A DNA stretch of 64,000 nt from UBA6921 sp031363085 (GTDB lineage Bacteria; Pseudomonadota; Gammaproteobacteria; SG8-11): NCBI GenBank assembly GCA_031363085.1, contig JANLTU010000033.1, forward strand, positions 1 to 64,000, read 5' to 3'. Each line of letters opens with the position of its first letter. The stretch's first letter is position 1. The notes beneath the pieces were generated by a model. It worked only from the letters and a program-made list of their open reading frames with translations, searched no databases and was not told where the DNA came from. The translations under genes and the position numbers were made by a program. Shown piece by piece: positions 22,471-31,027 of the stretch.

Positions 22471-24294
22471 ATGAAATTCGATTGGAAGATGTTTGGAAAG
22501 AAAGCCTTTGGTATTCGGCTGGGTGAGCAACATTTGATTCAGCAGCGCATGCTGCGGCAATTCATCGTATTGCTGGTGGGATTCGTGGTGCTGGGCCTGA
22601 CCTATGCCGGCGCCTTGGTTCTCACGGACAGTTCGACCGAAGCGGCAAACCGTATCACCAAGTTCAGATTTATCGCTTCCGATATCGAGCGCGGCTTGTT
22701 GCAGGCACGCCGCCATGAAAAAGACTTCCTGGCGCGGCGCGATGATAAATACGTCCAAAGCTACGAAAAGGTACTCGAAACGGTTTATCTGCAAATCGAC
22801 GCCGCTGAGACGCTTGCGCCAGACGACAGCACGCGCAAGCAATTAGCCGTGCTGCGCCAAGATTTCCAGGTCTATCAGAAGTTGTTTCGTATGGCAGTGG
22901 AGAATCAGAAACTGGTGGGATACGACGAGAAATCCGGTCTGCATGGCGCCTTGCGCATGGCCGTGCATGATGTTGAAGAACAGCTCAATAAATACAGCAA
23001 GATCGAGCTAACGGCTTCCATGTTGATGATGCGCCGTCACGAAAAGGACTTCATCCAACGGCGCGATCCCAAATACATCGAGCAACAGACAGAAGAGCAA
23101 GAAAATTTCGCCAAACTGCTCGCGCGCACCGATTTGCCCTTATCTGCAAAAGCCGAAATCGTGAAAAAAATGGATCGCTACAACGAGGACTTCCTACAGA
23201 TGGCCAGCGGCTATGGCAAGTTGGAGAAGGCCACCGACTCGGCGCGCGAAGCGGCGCGTACAACCGAGCCGGTTCTGACCGGATTCAAAGAAAATGCAGA
23301 GAAGCTATTGACTGAAAATACCGAAGCTGCTGCCCGGGTTACGCGCTGGATTGCGGCCGGTTTCGCCGGCGTACTGTTGCTGATTGGCGTGTTTGCAAGC
23401 CGGCAGATGTTTAATACCTCGCGCGCGGTGACCGTGCCGCTGCGCGTACTCACCGACACGGTGGCCGCGATTACTCGTGGTGACAAAGAGGCGCGTGCCA
23501 AGCTCATGACCGGCGACGAGATGCAACAGTTGGGCGACGCGCTTGACATCATGGTGAGCGAGCGCGAAGCGGTGGCTGAGGCGATCAAGAAGAAAAATGA
23601 TGCGTTGAACGATTCCATCATCGAGATCTTGCGTTCGGTGTCGAAGCTTGCGCAGGGTGACCTGCGCGTGCAAGCCCCGGTGCGCGAGGATGTGACCGGT
23701 GCGCTTTCAGATGCTATTAATTCCATGACCGAGGCCACCGCCAAGGCGCTGGCCGGTGTGAACGCCTCTTCCGAGGCGGTGCGCGCCGAGTCGAAAGTCG
23801 GCCGCGAGACTGTGCTGGCTACCGCCAAGGGCATGAACGAGGTGCGTGGCACTATTCAGGAAACCGGTAAACGCATCAAACGTCTGGGCGAACGCACACA
23901 GGAAATCGGCGGCATCGTGAAGCTGATCGATGACATCGCCGAGCGTACTTCGGTGCTGGCCTTGAACGCTAACATGCAGGCGGCGGTGGCAGGCGAGGCC
24001 GGGCGCGGGTTCCGTGTGGTAGCCGACGAGGTGCAGCGTCTGGCGGAACGTTCCAAAGAAGCGACCGACCAGATCGCCAAGCTTGTGTCCGCGATTCAAG
24101 GCGAGGCCAACGACACCATCGCCACCATGGAACGCGCCATCGGCGAAGTGGTGAAGGGCGGTGAGATGGCAGAAAAGGCCGCCACGCAAGTGAGTAGCCT
24201 GGAAAAATTGGGTAATGATTTGCATGCCTCAGTGCAAACCTTCACCTTGCCGGAAGACGAACGCGGCACGCGTGACAACCGCAAGGCCGCATAA
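22471..24294 (+). CDS. pilJ: Methyl-accepting chemotaxis protein PilJ with HBM-like sensor
   Basis: I use the ATG at 22471, which has a strong AGGTGAGG site 8 bases upstream, over the GTG at 22456; this gives 607 residues. TM1 is about 28-51 and TM2 about 291-310, flanking a helical periplasmic sensor. A HAMP domain and a methyl-accepting signalling domain follow, with IDDIAERTSVLALNANMQAA then VAGEAGRGF, the Pil-type hairpin tip. The periplasmic part contains RRHEKDFLARRDDKYV (80-95) and RRHEKDFIQRRDPKYI (188-203), motifs typical of the HBM sensor of McpS-like receptors rather than the tandem PilJ domains of Pseudomonas. TAA is followed directly by the ATG of chpA. Confidence 0.88.
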   Translation: MKFDWKMFGKKAFGIRLGEQHLIQQRMLRQFIVLLVGFVVLGLTYAGALVLTDSSTEAANRITKFRFIASDIERGLLQARRHEKDFLARRDDKYVQSYEKVLETVYLQIDAAETLAPDDSTRKQLAVLRQDFQVYQKLFRMAVENQKLVGYDEKSGLHGALRMAVHDVEEQLNKYSKIELTASMLMMRRHEKDFIQRRDPKYIEQQTEEQENFAKLLARTDLPLSAKAEIVKKMDRYNEDFLQMASGYGKLEKATDSAREAARTTEPVLTGFKENAEKLLTENTEAAARVTRWIAAGFAGVLLLIGVFASRQMFNTSRAVTVPLRVLTDTVAAITRGDKEARAKLMTGDEMQQLGDALDIMVSEREAVAEAIKKKNDALNDSIIEILRSVSKLAQGDLRVQAPVREDVTGALSDAINSMTEATAKALAGVNASSEAVRAESKVGRETVLATAKGMNEVRGTIQETGKRIKRLGERTQEIGGIVKLIDDIAERTSVLALNANMQAAVAGEAGRGFRVVADEVQRLAERSKEATDQIAKLVSAIQGEANDTIATMERAIGEVVKGGEMAEKAATQVSSLEKLGNDLHASVQTFTLPEDERGTRDNRKAA

Positions 24295-27171
24295 ATGGCA
24301 AATCCCGAAGTTTTTGCGGTTCTGCAGGACGAAGTCGCCGAGGTCGTCGACGGTATGTCGGCGGCTTTGGGCGATATCAACGCGGCCTCCGACACAGCGC
24401 GTCTGCGTGAGGCGCTGGAGTTCTTCAGCGAGCAGATCGAGCGCATCAAAACCGCTTCCGACATTCTCGGGCTGAGCGGCCTCAAAACCATTTGTGTGCG
24501 CATCACCGACAACTTGGCAATGCTGCAAGACACCGACCGCTCGCACGCGGCGATCGAGTGTTTCATGCACGGCCCAAACTTGATGTTGAGTTACTTGCGG
24601 GCACCGCAAAATCCCGGCACCCACGCGCCGCTCATCGCTTATCTTGCCGATGCCCATTGGCCGCAGCCGATCAACGACGCGCAAGCGGCCATGCTGGCGG
24701 CGGATTTGCTTAACGTGGAGGCTACGCTCGCCGAGGCGGAACAGAAACCGGCGCGTCCGACCTTGGCCACGGCCGAGGATGTCATCCTGGACAGTTCGCC
24801 CGACGTCAATCCGTTGCTGATCGAATCGTTTCTTGCCGAAGGGCCGTTGCAAGCCGGCGCTTACACGAGCTTAATTGAGCAAGTCATTCGCGGCGGTGCC
24901 GACGTGGAAGTGCTGCAGGAGGCACGCCGCTTGGCGCACAGCATCAAGGGCGCAGCCAATACCATCGGCGTGCGCGGCATCGCTGCGCTTGCTCACCATC
25001 TGGAAGACTTGCTTGATTTTCTGAACGACCACGCGGTTCGGCCCCAGGGCGCGCTCGCAAAACTCCTGATGGATGCGGCCGACGGCCTGGAAATGATGTT
25101 CGAAGCACTGATTGCGCACGAGCCGCCGCCACCGCAGGCGCAGAGCCTGTTGCAACGCTTGCTGGACACCGCGAACGCCATGGACCGGGGTGAAGATATC
25201 AATGTCGCCGTGATGGCGCCGGAAGCGTCGCAAGCTCCGGCTGACAGCCAGGTGGCGGCATCAAACATTGAAACAAGCGCCTCTGCAACACCTCCACCCA
25301 AGGTTGAAGCCGCGCGCGCGGAGGCCGCGCCCAAAGTGCGTGTGGCGGTGGCTGCAATTGAGGAAATATTGCGGCTTTCCGGCGAAATGACCATCGGGCG
25401 TTCGCATGTGCAGGAGCGCCTGCACATGGCGTTTGCATTGACGGCGGAATTGCATGAGCGCCATGTGACGCTGCAGCAGCGCGCCGCCGAACTTGACCGT
25501 GCCTTGACCATGCAAGGCATCGCTGCGGGCCAGAAGCAAGGGTCGCTGGGTAACGCGCCCGCCGATGCCATGTTTGATGCGCTTGAACTTGACCAATACA
25601 GCGAATTGCACGGCGCAGTGCATGGTTTTGTTGAAACCATTTCCGACCTGCAGGCCCTGGAATCGCGCATGCTCGACACGCTCGCGGCGGTCGAGACCGG
25701 CGTGACGCAGGAAGGGCTCATCAACAGCGAACTGCACGAGCATGTGATGCGCGCGCGGATGGTGGAGGCGGCGGTGCTCGAACCGCGCTTGGCGCGCACG
25801 GTGCGGCAGGCAGGCGATGCCACCGGCAAGCAAGTCAGGCTCATTTTCACCGGCGGTGAGGTCATGCTTGACGACCACGTGGTCAATGACCTGATCAATC
25901 CGTTATCGCATTTGCTGCGCAACGCGGTTGATCACGGTATTGAAGACGCGCAGACGCGCGTCGCCATCGGCAAACCGGTGGTCGGCGAAATCCGGCTGTC
26001 GTTCGCGCGTGAAGGCAATCACATCGTGACCTGCTGCGGCGACGACGGCGAGGGGTTGGACCTGCCGCGCATCCGCACCACCGCCGTCGAGCGTGGGTTG
26101 ATCTCCGCCGATACCGCCTTGGATGACGCCATGATCGCGCAACTTATTTTGGTCCACGGCTTCAGTACCCGCAGTGAGGTGTCGGAAGTTTCCGGGCGCG
26201 GTGTGGGCCTGGACGTGGTCAACAGCATGGTGCGAAAGCTCAACGGCACTCTCGACATCGCCACCGAATCGGGGCGTGGCTGCCGCTTCACGCTGCGCTT
26301 GCCGATGACGCTCGGCGCAGCGCATTGCCTGGTGGTGCGCGCCGGCAGCGAAATGACCGCCATCCCGACCGACACGCTCGACCGCGCCATCTACCAGGGC
26401 GCGCACAATGTTGAGCGCCAAGGCGAGCGTTACATCTATCGCGAAGCCGGCGAGAGCCTCGAAATTTATGATCTTGCGCAGTTGCTGGGCACGACCGGCG
26501 AACACGCGCTGGGCGATGCCCAGGACCACCGTTCGGTGATTGTGGTGAACGACGCCAATAGCAAGAAAGCGGTGGTGGTCGACCAGCTCATTTCCGGCCG
26601 CGATCTCGTCATCAAGCGCCTCGGTCTTCATCTTGCGCGCGCGCCGGGGGTGATCGGTGCGTCGTTGCTGGGTGACGGACGCGTGCTGCCGGTACTCGAT
26701 GTGCAGGCGCTGCTGCGTATGCAGACCGGCGCGACCCAAGCAGTGCGGCCGTATCTGGTGAGCAGCCAGAAGGAAGTGCGCAACGCGCGCACGGCAGCCA
26801 ATATTCTGGTGGTGGACGACTCGCTCACCGTACGTCAAGCATTGCAGATGTTGCTCACCAGCGAGGGGTATCAAGTGCATACCGCGAAAGACGGAGCGGA
26901 AGCGCTCGAATACGTGACCAAAACACCGCCCGCCGCAGTCGTCACCGACCTGGAAATGCCGCGCATGAACGGGCTGGATTTCGTCGCGCGGGTGCGTGCT
27001 GCCGAGCCGGTGCGTCAGTTGCCCATCATCATGGTGACCTCGCGTTCGAGCGAGAAACACCGGCAGCAGGCGCAGCTCGCAGGTGTCGATGTTTACTTCA
27101 CCAAACCGTTTCGTGAAGCGGACCTGTTGGCGCAACTGCACGCGATGCTGAACAAAGCCAAGGTGGCCTGA
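24295..27171 (+). CDS. chpA: Chp-system hybrid histidine kinase (short ChpA/PilL)
   Basis: Domains in order: an N-terminal degenerate helical HPt-like module without His (about 1-140); one true HPt with LAHSIKGAA (His 215); a linker and dimerisation helices (about 345-500); a HATPase with N box HLLRNAVDHG (539-548), DDGEGLD and GRGVGLDVV; a CheW-like regulatory domain (about 672-810); and a receiver (about 836-950) with VVDDS, phospho-acceptor Asp 885 and Lys 937. At 958 residues it is far shorter than Pseudomonas ChpA (about 2470), which has up to eight Xpt modules. It should phosphorylate PilG and PilH. Expression is tied to pilJ by the TAAATG junction. Confidence 0.9.
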   Translation: MANPEVFAVLQDEVAEVVDGMSAALGDINAASDTARLREALEFFSEQIERIKTASDILGLSGLKTICVRITDNLAMLQDTDRSHAAIECFMHGPNLMLSYLRAPQNPGTHAPLIAYLADAHWPQPINDAQAAMLAADLLNVEATLAEAEQKPARPTLATAEDVILDSSPDVNPLLIESFLAEGPLQAGAYTSLIEQVIRGGADVEVLQEARRLAHSIKGAANTIGVRGIAALAHHLEDLLDFLNDHAVRPQGALAKLLMDAADGLEMMFEALIAHEPPPPQAQSLLQRLLDTANAMDRGEDINVAVMAPEASQAPADSQVAASNIETSASATPPPKVEAARAEAAPKVRVAVAAIEEILRLSGEMTIGRSHVQERLHMAFALTAELHERHVTLQQRAAELDRALTMQGIAAGQKQGSLGNAPADAMFDALELDQYSELHGAVHGFVETISDLQALESRMLDTLAAVETGVTQEGLINSELHEHVMRARMVEAAVLEPRLARTVRQAGDATGKQVRLIFTGGEVMLDDHVVNDLINPLSHLLRNAVDHGIEDAQTRVAIGKPVVGEIRLSFAREGNHIVTCCGDDGEGLDLPRIRTTAVERGLISADTALDDAMIAQLILVHGFSTRSEVSEVSGRGVGLDVVNSMVRKLNGTLDIATESGRGCRFTLRLPMTLGAAHCLVVRAGSEMTAIPTDTLDRAIYQGAHNVERQGERYIYREAGESLEIYDLAQLLGTTGEHALGDAQDHRSVIVVNDANSKKAVVVDQLISGRDLVIKRLGLHLARAPGVIGASLLGDGRVLPVLDVQALLRMQTGATQAVRPYLVSSQKEVRNARTAANILVVDDSLTVRQALQMLLTSEGYQVHTAKDGAEALEYVTKTPPAAVVTDLEMPRMNGLDFVARVRAAEPVRQLPIIMVTSRSSEKHRQQAQLAGVDVYFTKPFREADLLAQLHAMLNKAKVA

Positions 27172-27172
27172 G

Positions 27173-27664
27173 GTGTCCGCGCAACCCAGGCTTGAACCGC
27201 ATGCGGCGCCTGCCGCAGTCACCGGCTGGGCGGTGCTGACGTTGGACGGCCTGCGTCTGGCCCTGCCGCAACGCGATATGGTGACGTTGGAGCTTGCAAG
27301 CGTGCTTCAGATGAATCCGCCTGGAAGGGTCGAGGTTGGCCGCTTTGTGCAAAAAAATCGTACTTGGTCGGTCTATGCGCTGGATGCAGCACTGGCGTTG
27401 CAAACGGCGGGCGTGACGCAGCGTCTGTGCGCGTTCTTCAAGACCGCCGGACAAGTGCGCGGTCTTTTATGCGACACGTTTTCCTTGCTCCCACAGGACG
27501 ACGACTTGATTGCCGAGCCCCTGCCCGGGTGTATGGCGCAGGTGTTTTCGCCGCTTGACGGTTACGTGCTGCGTGAAAACCAGATGGTCGCCACCACTTC
27601 GGCGCAGAGATTGGGCGCCTATCTCGAACACCTTCTGGAGGCGCGCCATGCTGCCGCAGGCTAG
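27173..27664 (+). CDS. CheW-like protein of the Chp operon, first copy
   Basis: The 163-residue product starts at a GTG one base after the chpA stop. It has a CheW-type beta pattern (VLTLDGLRLALPQRDMVTLE, WSVYALDAAL, FFKTAGQVRGLLCDTF) but poor core conservation. It occupies the place where ChpC/ChpE-like accessory genes follow chpA. Its 3' end overlaps the next gene by 17 bases, which suggests translational coupling. It probably modulates receptor-kinase coupling; the exact role is unknown. Confidence 0.65.
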   Translation: MSAQPRLEPHAAPAAVTGWAVLTLDGLRLALPQRDMVTLELASVLQMNPPGRVEVGRFVQKNRTWSVYALDAALALQTAGVTQRLCAFFKTAGQVRGLLCDTFSLLPQDDDLIAEPLPGCMAQVFSPLDGYVLRENQMVATTSAQRLGAYLEHLLEARHAAAG

Positions 27665-28100
27665 GGCGTGGCTGCTGACAGCCGGCGTCGATTTCGCCAT
27701 CGCGGAACGGCATATGGTCGAATATCTGCGCTCCCCGCAAATTCTGGAGGTGCCGTTACGTCCCCCGCATTGTGCCGGTGTGACAATTTGGCGCGAGCGC
27801 TGGATTCCGGTTCTTGACATGGCGCAGATCAATCCGGCACCAAGCACAGCGGGAGCGCCTGTCCATGTCGTGGTGCTGGCCTACCAGTTCGCGCCGGGTG
27901 AGGCGCTGCATCACGGTGCCCTCGTGGTGCACACGCGGCCGCGCGAAGCCTGGGTCAGCGACGCCATGGCTTGTCCGTTGCCCGACGATCTGGCGGCGCT
28001 GCAACACCTGGCCTGCGCTTGTTTTTCTCTCGATGAAAAAGCCATTCCGGTGGTGGATGTCACGCGGCTGTTTTCCGGTAGGTCCCGGGTGGATCACTAA
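27648..28100 (+). CDS. CheW-like protein of the Chp operon, second copy (ChpC-like)
   Basis: The start is the ATG at 27648, inside the end of the previous gene, giving 150 residues. CheW-like features are FAIAERHMVEYL, GVTIWRERWIPVLDM, VVVLAYQF, and FSLDEKAIPVVDVTRLF near the C-terminus. Length and position match ChpC, an extra CheW-type adaptor in Pil/Chp systems. The operon appears to end here; no terminator hairpin is obvious in the 172 bases to the next gene. Confidence 0.65.
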   Translation: MLPQARAWLLTAGVDFAIAERHMVEYLRSPQILEVPLRPPHCAGVTIWRERWIPVLDMAQINPAPSTAGAPVHVVVLAYQFAPGEALHHGALVVHTRPREAWVSDAMACPLPDDLAALQHLACACFSLDEKAIPVVDVTRLFSGRSRVDH

Positions 28101-28272
28101 GCCTACAAGCCTGTTCAAGAACTCATCGGAGTGGGTATTGCGCGAGCTCGACGATGCATCGCGGGAATTAGCGGCGAGAATAAAATGCGGCGTTGCAGAA
28201 AAACCGTATCAAGAGCACATCCATCCTGCGCTAACTCGCGCTGCTTGACACGGCGGACTAACCGAGGCGGGT

Positions 28273-28638
28273 TTACTTTTTGTCCTCGGGGCATTGATTG
28301 AACTCAGCACTCTTTTTTGCATAGTCTATGCAAAAGTCGTCTTTCCCCGACGCTGACTTAATCGCTTTGCCATCGAATACTGCGGTGATGATTTTGCTTT
28401 TTGTAATGTCCAGCCGGTCGTTTGCACAGGCCTTAACTGCCAGCTCTTGGCATGCCGCGACGGAAGCCGCTTCGCTACTCTTGGTACACTCTTTCTCGCC
28501 ATTGCACTTCAGATAACTCACTGCTTCCTGTCCCTTGCAGGCAGTACGGTTGTAGTGAATAGCGCAATCTCCGGCGCTTGCCAAAGTCGTACCGACCGCC
28601 AGGGATAGACCAACTAAAAGTACGAAAAGCCGTTTCAT
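28273..28638 (-). CDS. Small secreted cysteine-rich protein
   Basis: I start at MKRLFVLLVGLSLAVG (ATG at 28638), which has an AAGGAGAT site and a clear Sec signal peptide cleaved near ASA-GD; the longer frame upstream has no support. The mature protein of about 98 residues has eight Cys (DCAI, TACK, LKC, KECT, AACQ, KACA, DFCI, NQCP), so up to four disulphides in the periplasm or outside. I do not recognise a family. It stands alone, opposite to the Chp operon. Confidence 0.65.
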   Translation of the reverse strand: MKRLFVLLVGLSLAVGTTLASAGDCAIHYNRTACKGQEAVSYLKCNGEKECTKSSEAASVAACQELAVKACANDRLDITKSKIITAVFDGKAIKSASGKDDFCIDYAKKSAEFNQCPEDKK

Positions 28639-29148
28639 AAATATCTCCTTGTTGTAAAGAACGACGATGATCACCAAGTATTCTTGGTTACCGCTAGCAG
28701 CAACCTGTTGGATTTTCATGGGTGCTGGGGTTGCAACGGTGTGAGTCTGACGGGTTGCTAGCTAGGCGATCAAGAATATCTATATTGGTACAACAAATCT
28801 ACTTGGTCGGTTGATATACGATTTGCGCATAGCCTTGACTATGTGTGTTTGAAGCGGCCCATGCTGGATCGATCCGCAAGTCCGAGGCGTGCGGTCCCGC
28901 ATCTTGCATACCCATGCGTTCCGGGCAGCAATTCTCATAGAGTGTGACCGGATTAATAACTTCCGGGCATGTGCTCATACGAAGTTTTGACCTGCCACGC
29001 AATTCCTTCCTTCAGCGTTTCGCTAACATGGCTATGAGTCACACGGATGTGTTTGAACCGACATCCGTTCATTTTTGTACCAAGCCCGCCACGGAATGCT
29101 TTCAATCAACACGACAGCGTTGTTGCTGTGTCGTTAAGAGTACTTGCC
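28639..29148. other. Intergenic region, no supported gene
   Basis: These 510 bases lie between divergent genes. There is an AT-richer stretch around 28775-28800 and an imperfect inverted repeat (GCTAGCAGCAACC near 28693 and GGTTGCTAGC near 28755). A 67-codon minus-strand frame at 28799-29002 is open but lacks a signal, a ribosome-binding site or a recognisable motif. Promoters for both flanking genes must lie here. Confidence 0.5.
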
Positions 29149-29868
29149 ATGGGGTGCCCTATGTTTGCTTCACGTGTTTTGTTGCTTGCGATATCGCTGC
29201 TGCTGAGTAGTCTTGCGGTGATTCCAGGGTTGAGTAACGCAGAGTTTGCATATTTTACGTCGACGGATGCGAATAAAAACTGTTCTAACTCCGGTTGCCA
29301 TACGTCAACTACGCCACCCACTTGCAATGGTTGTCACGGCCATGGAACGCACGAGTCGTCAGCAAAGAATTCCATGAATCTGGTCGCAACCACCGACAAA
29401 GCCAGCTACGCACTTGGCGACGATATTTCAGTAAAGCTGACGGGTGGCTATAAATCTTCGGGTTGGGTGCGCGTCAATGTGTATGCCAGCAATGGCACGT
29501 TGCTGGTCAGCAATAGTGCCGAGTGTCCGCACAATGCTTCGAGCTATCCGGCCAGTTGCGATTTACCGGTAACACTGAGGACGCGTGCACAAGCGGGCAT
29601 GACAAATTTGTATGTCGCCTGGATGGGAAATGAATACGACGCAGCCAATGCGGCCATGGGCGCGCCGATCACTTCGGTGATCGCTGTAGGGAAGCGCGCC
29701 GTATCGCCAGCCCGGCATGTTGAAGAAGTCGTTTTGACCAACACGTTCAGCGTCACCGAAGCTGCGAGCCCGGCGCCGGGTGGTGGCGGCGGTGGTGGCG
29801 CGTTGGATTGGGTGCTACTTGCCGGGTTGATCGGCGGGTCTTTCCTGCGACGCAAAGAATCGCAATAA
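29149..29868 (+). CDS. Exported protein with two haem-c-like motifs and GlyGly-CTERM tail
   Basis: With the ATG at 29149 the product has 239 residues; the ATG at 29161 is also possible. A signal peptide (VLLLAISLLLSSLAVIPG) is followed by CSNSGCH (Cys45-Cys50-His51, a CX4CH arrangement) and CNGCH (59-63, CXXCH), both compatible with covalent haem. A beta-sandwich-like domain follows (DKASYALGDDISVKLTGGYKSSGWVRVNVYAS). The C-terminus is PGGGGGGGALDWVLLAGLIGG then FLRRK, a good GlyGly-CTERM signal for rhombosortase-dependent surface sorting. This suggests an outer-surface redox protein; haem attachment is inferred. A strong terminator follows. Confidence 0.7.
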   Translation: MGCPMFASRVLLLAISLLLSSLAVIPGLSNAEFAYFTSTDANKNCSNSGCHTSTTPPTCNGCHGHGTHESSAKNSMNLVATTDKASYALGDDISVKLTGGYKSSGWVRVNVYASNGTLLVSNSAECPHNASSYPASCDLPVTLRTRAQAGMTNLYVAWMGNEYDAANAAMGAPITSVIAVGKRAVSPARHVEEVVLTNTFSVTEAASPAPGGGGGGGALDWVLLAGLIGGSFLRRKESQ

Positions 29869-29894
29869 ATAGCAAGTTTCTTGGGGGCCGACGT

Positions 29895-29920
29895 GCGAAA
29901 CAAGGATGTTTCGCTTTTTT
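29895..29920 (+). terminator. Rho-independent terminator
   Basis: The perfect 8-base stem GCGAAACA/TGTTTCGC with an AGGA loop is followed directly by six T. It ends the transcript of the haem-motif GlyGly-CTERM gene, 27 bases after its stop codon. Confidence 0.85.
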
Positions 29921-29931
29921 GTTTTGCGGGC

Positions 29932-30513
29932 TTACTGTAATCGGAACAACCGGCTGTTTTTACCCAGTTGCGCTTTCAGAAATTCCATCTGATCGGCAAG
30001 AATTTTTCGATTAGTCAATACCAGATACTCCGCCCAGTTGGGAATGAAGGGCACAGCGATCAGCGGCATTTTGGCCTGCTCCGGTGTGCGTCCGCCTTTG
30101 CGCGCATTGCAGTCGCGGCAGGCCGTGACCAAATTAGACCAAGTGTTTTTGCCGCCTTGGTGCAGGGGCGTGACATGGTCGCGAGTGAGGTATTTCACTG
30201 GGTAACGTTCGCCGCAGTACAGGCACAGTTGACTGTCGCGCAGGAATAGTTCGCGGTTGGACAGCGGCGGCACGGCGTTGGCGAGTGCCGGGTAGTGACC
30301 ATTGCCTTTGACGGCAATAATGGAATTGATGGAAATGCTTGAACGTTCACCGGTCAGGCGCGAGGTGCCGCCGTGGTAGGTGAACTCGGTTTGGCCGAGC
30401 GTCCACGCGATTTTGTCTTTATAGTAAAGACAGACGGTTTCTTGCCAGTTGCTCCAGCCGACCGGCCGGCCTGCAACGTCGAGCCTGAGTATCAGTGGGC
30501 TCGCTACTTTCAT
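29932..30513 (-). CDS. HNH endonuclease
   Basis: The 193-residue protein carries CLYCG (Cys97, Cys100), TRDHVTPLHQGG (Asp112-His113), the WSNLVTACRDCNARKGG block with Asn127, and a second CxxC (Cys132, Cys135). Together these form the ββα-metal nuclease centre with a structural zinc. The N-terminal 90 residues (WSNWQETVCLYYKDKIAW) are typical of a widespread chromosomal HNH family present as a single gene. The DNA target is unknown. Nothing nearby marks it as part of an intron or restriction system. Confidence 0.85.
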   Translation of the reverse strand: MKVASPLILRLDVAGRPVGWSNWQETVCLYYKDKIAWTLGQTEFTYHGGTSRLTGERSSISINSIIAVKGNGHYPALANAVPPLSNRELFLRDSQLCLYCGERYPVKYLTRDHVTPLHQGGKNTWSNLVTACRDCNARKGGRTPEQAKMPLIAVPFIPNWAEYLVLTNRKILADQMEFLKAQLGKNSRLFRLQ

Positions 30514-30620
30514 TCGCTACCTCCTGCTGGCCTCTCTCTTATATGTTTCGACGCGCGCGGTGCGCTGCTTGAACGCATCGTGTGTTTCGGTTTGACCTCA
30601 TGCGTTGCAAAAATGCACGC

Positions 30621-30902
30621 TTACTTAAATTCGTAGTGTTTGCTCACTGCCGCATGAATCTGCCAAGTGCATTGCAATCCCTTAGGAAAACGTACCAGAT
30701 CACCTGCTTCGATATTAACCGGTGACCCGTCGTGGGGTGTGACTGTTGCCGCACCTTCGAGCAGATAACAGGTTTCGGCTTTATCGTAAGTCCAGGCAAA
30801 CGTCGACACCTCTTTGTTCCACAGCGGCCAATCATACACGCCCATGATGTCCAGCTTTGCCGGCGAGGCGTTGTGTTCAACGGTAATGTCATCCATCTGC
30901 AA
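30621..30902 (-). CDS. Small cupin-domain protein (DUF861-like)
   Basis: A single cupin of 93 residues, matching the cupin_3 family by pattern: YDWPLWNKEVSTFAW, CYLLEGAATVTPHDG (the conserved G-rich first half), IEAGDLVRFPKGLQCTWQI and KHYEFK. Such proteins are small beta-barrels that may bind metal and small acids; no substrate can be assigned. The gene lies between the HNH gene and the divergent membrane-protein gene. Confidence 0.8.
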   Translation of the reverse strand: MQMDDITVEHNASPAKLDIMGVYDWPLWNKEVSTFAWTYDKAETCYLLEGAATVTPHDGSPVNIEAGDLVRFPKGLQCTWQIHAAVSKHYEFK

Positions 30903-31027
30903 ACCCTGTTATGCGAGTGCGGTAAATCTACGGGTAACTGCGCGATGATTCAAGCCCGGATCGTCACTGCCGGGTCGTGTAAGCGCGTTGCCTTTTTCCA
31001 TAAGCAAGCCTCTGTTAATCTGATCTG

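Noticed and set aside
25903..27222. 439-codon minus-strand frame opposite chpA
   Set aside because: The plus strand has clear kinase and receiver motifs; the reverse frame has none.
28799..29002. 67-codon minus-strand frame between divergent genes
   Set aside because: No motif, no ribosome-binding site and no recognised relative; kept only as a note in the intergenic entry.
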